Below are positions 13,019 through 16,585 of a DNA stretch of 16,585 nt, piece after piece (position 1 is the first letter of the stretch; every line of letters starts with the position of its first letter). The DNA lies in NCBI GenBank assembly GCA_030638845.1, contig DAOWDW010000012.1, forward strand, positions 1 to 16,585, given 5' to 3'. The stretch comes from Candidatus Peregrinibacteria bacterium (GTDB taxonomy: Bacteria > Patescibacteriota > Gracilibacteria > Peribacterales > Peribacteraceae). The translations under genes were made by a program, and so were the position numbers. Under the pieces are notes generated by a model. That model saw only the letters and a list, made by a program, of their open reading frames with translations. It ran no database searches and was not told the origin of the DNA.

Positions 13019-14107
13019 CCCACACTCTCCCTTAAAGACCGTATACTGCAAGGCAATAAACTATTAGCACCCTTTGCTGTTCCTCTTGATGGGATAAAAG
13101 GACGTAAGTTTAAAGAAGACGAAGATGATACTAGATTTCCTTTCCAAAGAGATCGAGATCGTATAATTCATACACAAGCATTCCGAAGGCTAAAAGGTAA
13201 AACTCAAGTATTTGTGACAGGACAAGGAGACCACTACAGAACAAGGCTTACGCATACAATGGAAGTGTCTCAAATAAGTAGAGATATTTCTCGCACGTTT
13301 TCACTAAATGAAGATTTAACCGAATGTATATCGCTAGCACATGATTTAGGGCATCCACCATTTGGACATGCTGGAGAGGAATTAATAAATAAATGGATGA
13401 AACAATTTAATAATAGTTTTGAACATAATGAGCAGTCATATCGAATAGTTACCTTACTAGAAGATCACTGCAATTCTTTCGTAGGGCTTAACTTAAACCA
13501 AGAAATATTAGACGGGCTACTTAAACATCAAACAATACATGACCAAACATCATCTGTATTTTGTGGCCAAACATTAGAAGCACAAGTTGTTAATATTGCC
13601 GATGAAATTGCATACAGCGCACATGACTGTGATGACGGACTTAGCATGTCATTATTTTCTTTAAAAGATATTTTAGACGTTCCACTCGCTGTTGCTGCAC
13701 ACATAAAAGCTAAAGAGCGTGGTACTTCTTTAAGAGGTGCACTTATTCATTTATTAGTTTCAGATTTATACAGTGCAACTGAAACAAGAATAAAAGAAGA
13801 GGGGATTGCTTCAAGCGAAGATGTTTTCTCTGCTACATCTCCACTTATAGTTTTTTCTCCAAAAATGATTAAGAGCTTGAGCATGCTCAGAACATTCCTT
13901 TGGGACAATATGTATAATCATCCAGATGTTCTTTCTAAAAGCGAAGCAGGTAAACATAAACTAAAAAAACTTCTTTCTAAGCTTTATAGTAGTCCTAATG
14001 AAAAGGTTTTGGAGCTTAAGGCAAAAACGAATGGAGCCCTAGAGGAAGCGGTAAAAGACTATGTAGCAGGAATGACAGAAAGGTACGCCGAGGAAGTAAA
14101 ACATTGA
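13010..14107 (+). CDS. dgt: Deoxynucleoside triphosphate triphosphohydrolase (dGTPase-like, HD domain)
   Basis: This enzyme hydrolyses dNTPs to deoxynucleoside and triphosphate, helping to balance or limit the dNTP pool in the cytoplasm. The N-terminal FPFQRDRDRIIHTQAFRRLKGKTQVF (43-68) is the dGTPase family hallmark. The HD metal site is complete: His82 (RLTHTMEV), His111-Asp112 (AHDLGHPPFGHAGE) and Asp198 (NIADEIAY). At 365 residues it belongs to the shorter dGTPase-like group rather than the roughly 500-residue enterobacterial form. The start is TTG at 13010, the only usual start codon ahead of the conserved region, inside a CATTTTG heptad. It follows the probable 6S RNA and has its own extended -10 promoter. 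Confidence 0.92.
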   Translation: MHFPTLSLKDRILQGNKLLAPFAVPLDGIKGRKFKEDEDDTRFPFQRDRDRIIHTQAFRRLKGKTQVFVTGQGDHYRTRLTHTMEVSQISRDISRTFSLNEDLTECISLAHDLGHPPFGHAGEELINKWMKQFNNSFEHNEQSYRIVTLLEDHCNSFVGLNLNQEILDGLLKHQTIHDQTSSVFCGQTLEAQVVNIADEIAYSAHDCDDGLSMSLFSLKDILDVPLAVAAHIKAKERGTSLRGALIHLLVSDLYSATETRIKEEGIASSEDVFSATSPLIVFSPKMIKSLSMLRTFLWDNMYNHPDVLSKSEAGKHKLKKLLSKLYSSPNEKVLELKAKTNGALEEAVKDYVAGMTERYAEEVKH

Positions 14108-14112
14108 ATTAG

Positions 14113-14163
14113 TGTATTGGTGATTGGTGATTGGTTATTGGTTATTGGTTATTAGTGTATTGG
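14113..14163. repeat. 7-bp tandem repeat array (TGATTGG/TTATTGG)
   Basis: Two TGATTGG units, two TTATTGG units and a TTATTAG unit run from 14121 to 14155, bounded on both sides by TGTATTGG. It starts just after the dgt stop codon. Further on, 14191-14216 carries CCAAT/CCAGT units in the opposite sense, so the two tracts could pair and act as a terminator between the convergent genes. Confidence 0.85.
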
Positions 14164-14246
14164 TAATCCAGATTAAGATTTTCATTAAACAGTGTCCAAT
14201 ATTCCAGTATTCCAATTACTATTCATTGTTTTACTAACGCACTGCT

Positions 14247-15179
14247 TTACTCATCATGCACTCCTACTGCGTATGGCAGATACGGAATAGGGTCTTCATG
14301 TCCTATTGCTGTTATTAATTCAAAATGAACATGTGCCCCAGTTGTAAGTGCTCCAGCACCTGGTGTTCCTGGTACACCACCAGATAAAGCAATAACATCA
14401 CCCTCATTAACCTCTTGTCCTTTCTCAACTAAAAACTTTCTTATGTGTCCGTAAAGCGTTGCATATCCATCATGGCGGACAATTAGGTAGTTATACCCCA
14501 TACCATTATTTGCAATAACATCTACTTTACCTGTTGCAGCAACTTTAATTTCTGTTTTTTCTTCAACAGGAATATCTATTGCGTTGTGCTCTATGCCAAA
14601 TCTATTTTCATAATCTTTATCTTGGAAAAATGCTGATATCCCTTCAAGAGGCTTTACAGGCCAAGAAAGCAATATTCTTTTCCCAGTATCTAATCCAAAA
14701 GAAGCTACACGCATTTTTCCTTGGGATTCCCACATTTGACGCAAAAAATCTACAAGTTCTTTATCTGTATTTTCTTGGTCTTTAAGAAGCAAAACAAGTG
14801 TATTACGACTTCTTCTATACTCCTTGTCAGATAAGGAATTAGTCTTTAAATATTTTCGCTCATCGTCTATTTTTTTTAATTGATAACGGAGTATTTCTTC
14901 TCTTCTAGTTAATACCGATTGCTTTGTTCGTAATCTAAGCACTCTCTCTTCTACCTTCTTTGCTTCTAATGCAAGATCTTTTTCGTCTATAACATTCTCT
15001 ACTGCCTCATCTGGACCACCAACTGCAGCCTGTAACGAACTTGTATCATGTTTAATTAGCATAGAAGCCATTCCCCCCATAACTATTACACACACAGCTA
15101 TGCATGAAATAATTAATCCTTTACGGGATTTCTTCTGCGGAATCATCCGCTGCTCTAATATGGTTAATTCTTCATCCAT
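14247..15179 (-). CDS. Membrane-anchored coiled-coil M23 peptidase (EnvC-like)
   Basis: This is a second peptidoglycan endopeptidase, or amidase activator, with the membrane-helix, coiled-coil, M23 plan of EnvC-type proteins. A basic cytoplasmic tail precedes a membrane helix (about 22-42, numbered from the upstream TTG); residues 66-155 are charged and heptad-like (LEAKKVEERVLRLRTK), predicting a coiled coil. The M23 domain covers about 170-300. Unlike degenerate EnvC it keeps the full set: His199 and Asp203 (HNAID), His246 (YGH), and His284 and His286 (HVH), so it is probably an active enzyme. I prefer ATG at 15179 to the adjoining TTG at 15182 because an extended -10 element ends exactly 6 nt before the ATG. 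Divergent from the GT-C-like gene. Confidence 0.9.
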   Translation of the reverse strand: MDEELTILEQRMIPQKKSRKGLIISCIAVCVIVMGGMASMLIKHDTSSLQAAVGGPDEAVENVIDEKDLALEAKKVEERVLRLRTKQSVLTRREEILRYQLKKIDDERKYLKTNSLSDKEYRRSRNTLVLLLKDQENTDKELVDFLRQMWESQGKMRVASFGLDTGKRILLSWPVKPLEGISAFFQDKDYENRFGIEHNAIDIPVEEKTEIKVAATGKVDVIANNGMGYNYLIVRHDGYATLYGHIRKFLVEKGQEVNEGDVIALSGGVPGTPGAGALTTGAHVHFELITAIGHEDPIPYLPYAVGVHDE

Positions 15180-15185
15180 CAAGTG

Positions 15186-15194
15186 AGTATAGCA
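15186..15194 (-). promoter_or_regulatory. Extended -10 promoter of EnvC-like gene
   Basis: TGC-TATACT on the minus strand is followed by CACTTG and then ATG. The transcript would start at or beside the A of the start codon. Confidence 0.55.
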
Positions 15195-15265
15195 GAAAAG
15201 TAGATTTGAGTTAAGTATATATTATGTAGAATCTGATAAAATCACTAATATATAAATAATTAACA

Positions 15266-16447
15266 ATGCGCAAGATAATATTTTCACCTTGGCCAATAAT
15301 ATTACTTCTAACAATAGGTCTAGCTGTTGGCATGTATTCAGCAACCCCTCTCCTTTTAGATGACCATTTTTATTATCAGAAATTTATAAATACTCTTGCT
15401 GGTGGAAAATTTGATCTATCTATTCTTGGATTTCATGGTTCTGATATTTTAGCTGTTCCTTTCCACTGGATTAGAAAATCGCCTATTTCTCAAATAGAAT
15501 TTCAAGCGCTATGCTCTTTGCTTCTTCCTCTTTTGGCATTTCTAGCAGGTAAGTCACTATTCAGGTCAAATATTCATGGAATATTACTTTCAGTAATAAT
15601 AACTATGATGCCTTTTATTTCGTTTGTTTATTTACGAGGCTGGACTGGCTCTTCGTACATGTGTTTGATGTTGCTAACAATTTACGGAGCATCTACTAAG
15701 GCAAAATGGACATGGCTTGCGTGGTCTTTTGCAATACTTACAAAACCTTTTGCTTTTGCCCTATTCCCACTTATTGTAACTCTTACCCCAAAGAGTAAGT
15801 CTATTTTTAAAAGATGGAAACAGGTTATTTTAGGACTATCTGTTGTTCTTACATATTTGATAATTCAGTATATTCAAGCGGGTCATATTGTTGTAGGAAC
15901 TCATTCTGGCGTAACGGAAATTAATGTGTTGCAAGGACCAATACGCATGCTAATGAACACTGCTCACTCACTCCAAATTCTTTTCTCTGTACACAACTAC
16001 TACTACCCCAATCCAGCTTTAACTGGCGCAGGAAACATGATGCACACAACTCCAATTCTTATATTTCTTGGGCTATTTAACCTGCTTGCACCAACAAAAG
16101 ATTCATCTAGCCGATCTTTAAATAGGGCATTATTAGCTGGAGCATTAATTGGTATTGGAATGAATATTCCACTAGACCATATGGACCATTTCTATATGCA
16201 AGCAGGTATTTTAATAATGATTATTGCAGCCATACCAATGCTTATTAAATATCCTATTTGGATTCCAATTGTACTAGCAACACTTCATTTTCAATGGTTA
16301 TATTTTTACCTGCAATTCCAAAATACATTTCAAATTGGAAATGTATTTTTTACAGTACCACTAATTGTAGATATTTTATTTTTGCTTTATTGTTTACTAA
16401 ATTACAAAAAAATAATTAATGGAACTTATTCTCTTGAACATACCTGA
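15266..16447 (+). CDS. Polytopic membrane protein, probable GT-C type glycosyltransferase
   Basis: The 393-residue product is very hydrophobic, with around ten predicted membrane segments and few soluble loops. The short loop after the first helix contains LLLDDHFYYQKF (Asp32-Asp33), the position where GT-C enzymes that use lipid-linked sugars carry an acidic metal/catalytic motif. Later segments (RGWTGSSYMCLMLL, AILTKPFAFALFPL) resemble the ArnT/PMT-like plan. It could therefore add a sugar from a polyprenyl carrier at the outer membrane face, but no family motif is decisive and a flippase or unknown membrane protein remains possible. The last nine residues (NGTYSLEHT) and the TGA stop lie within a 47-bp repeat also found at 5278-5324, where the frame continues with CGA instead of TGA. 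The native C-terminus may have been replaced. Confidence 0.7.
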   Translation: MRKIIFSPWPIILLLTIGLAVGMYSATPLLLDDHFYYQKFINTLAGGKFDLSILGFHGSDILAVPFHWIRKSPISQIEFQALCSLLLPLLAFLAGKSLFRSNIHGILLSVIITMMPFISFVYLRGWTGSSYMCLMLLTIYGASTKAKWTWLAWSFAILTKPFAFALFPLIVTLTPKSKSIFKRWKQVILGLSVVLTYLIIQYIQAGHIVVGTHSGVTEINVLQGPIRMLMNTAHSLQILFSVHNYYYPNPALTGAGNMMHTTPILIFLGLFNLLAPTKDSSSRSLNRALLAGALIGIGMNIPLDHMDHFYMQAGILIMIIAAIPMLIKYPIWIPIVLATLHFQWLYFYLQFQNTFQIGNVFFTVPLIVDILFLLYCLLNYKKIINGTYSLEHT

Positions 16448-16464
16448 AGAGGAAAAGTAAAGAT
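16418..16464 (+). repeat. 47-bp dispersed repeat, copy 2
   Basis: This matches the reverse complement of 5278-5324 at 45 of 47 positions. It straddles the stop codon of the GT-C-like gene; the differing dinucleotide turns CGA into TGA in the shared frame. Confidence 0.85.
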
Positions 16465-16485
16465 GGGTCAGGAGAAAATTAGTCG

Positions 16486-16518
16486 GAGAAAATAAATTCT
16501 CTAAAAAAATATTTTCTC
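16486..16518 (+). terminator. AT-rich hairpin after the GT-C-like gene
   Basis: GAGAAAATA (16486-16494) pairs with TATTTTCTC (16510-16518) over 15 nt. It is followed by TGTTATTT, a weak T-rich tail. Confidence 0.35.
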
Positions 16519-16562
16519 TGTTATTTACATAATAAACCATCAAAAAAATGCTTCTAGGCACC

Positions 16563-16585
16563 TTCTTCTCCCGACGGGAGAAGAA
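16563..16585. repeat. Palindrome at window edge
   Basis: TTCTTCTCCC (16563-16572) is the exact complement of GGGAGAAGAA (16576-16585) across a 3-nt loop. It may extend beyond the window. The stretch 16519-16562 before it holds nothing I can name. Confidence 0.7.

Noticed and set aside
1..16585. Recoded TGA (glycine), as in Gracilibacteria
   Set aside because: Several genes end cleanly at TGA (11526, 7280, 14105, 16445), and no conserved domain is interrupted by TGA. The only suggestive TGA (16445) is in the repeat tail and is better read as a mutation or a real stop.
1..16585. CRISPR array
   Set aside because: No regularly spaced repeats with unique spacers of 25-45 bp are present; the tandem repeats have a 7- or 9-bp period without spacers.

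Overview
The window is AT-rich bacterial chromosome using the standard code: genes end in TAA, TAG and TGA, and no frame needs TGA read through. Short genes, almost no Shine-Dalgarno sequences, type IV pilin-like proteins fused to LamG domains, a compact division/peptidoglycan set and many small intergenic repeats suggest a member of the Candidate Phyla Radiation (Patescibacteria). That assignment is inference from style and gene content, not from a marker gene.

Layout. 1-1105 is the 3' part of gatA. 1170-3386 (minus) holds two tandem paralogous pilin-LamG surface proteins. 3524-4012 (minus) is a prolyl-tRNA-editing (YbaK/ProXp) protein and 4175-4807 a SAM methyltransferase, divergent from it. 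4808-5127 is non-coding and leads to tRNA-Asp at 5128-5204. 5262-7321 looks like an accessory island: a repeat remnant, a Fic AMP-transferase, a small membrane protein and a HicB-like protein, separated by copies of the 3' end of the next gene. 7323-10365 (minus) is a cell-wall block: LysM-M23 endopeptidase, D,D-carboxypeptidase and FtsQ. Then come a GT4 glycosyltransferase (plus), a CNNM/CorB-type membrane protein (minus), a long non-coding gap with a probable 6S RNA, a dNTP triphosphohydrolase (plus), a second M23 peptidase (minus) and a polytopic GT-C-like membrane protein (plus).

How the genes fit together. Most of the middle and right part serves the envelope: FtsQ for the divisome, the carboxypeptidase and two M23 proteins for peptidoglycan trimming, GT4 and GT-C-like enzymes for surface glycans, and LamG pilins for the surface. 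gatA, the editing protein and tRNA-Asp belong to translation; gatA supports Asp/Glu-tRNA amidation.

The most notable content is between the genes. (1) An 88-bp direct repeat of the M23 gene 3' end, with a 20-bp third copy, brackets the Fic and HicB-like/membrane modules. (2) A 59-bp repeat in inverted orientation brackets the pilin pair. (3) A 47-bp repeat is shared by an orphan coding tail at 5278-5324 and the 3' end of the last gene. (4) Arrays of 7-bp tandem repeats occur in most gaps of the right half. (5) Promoter -10 elements sit 6-7 nt before start codons, which implies widespread leaderless mRNAs. All alignments were made by eye.
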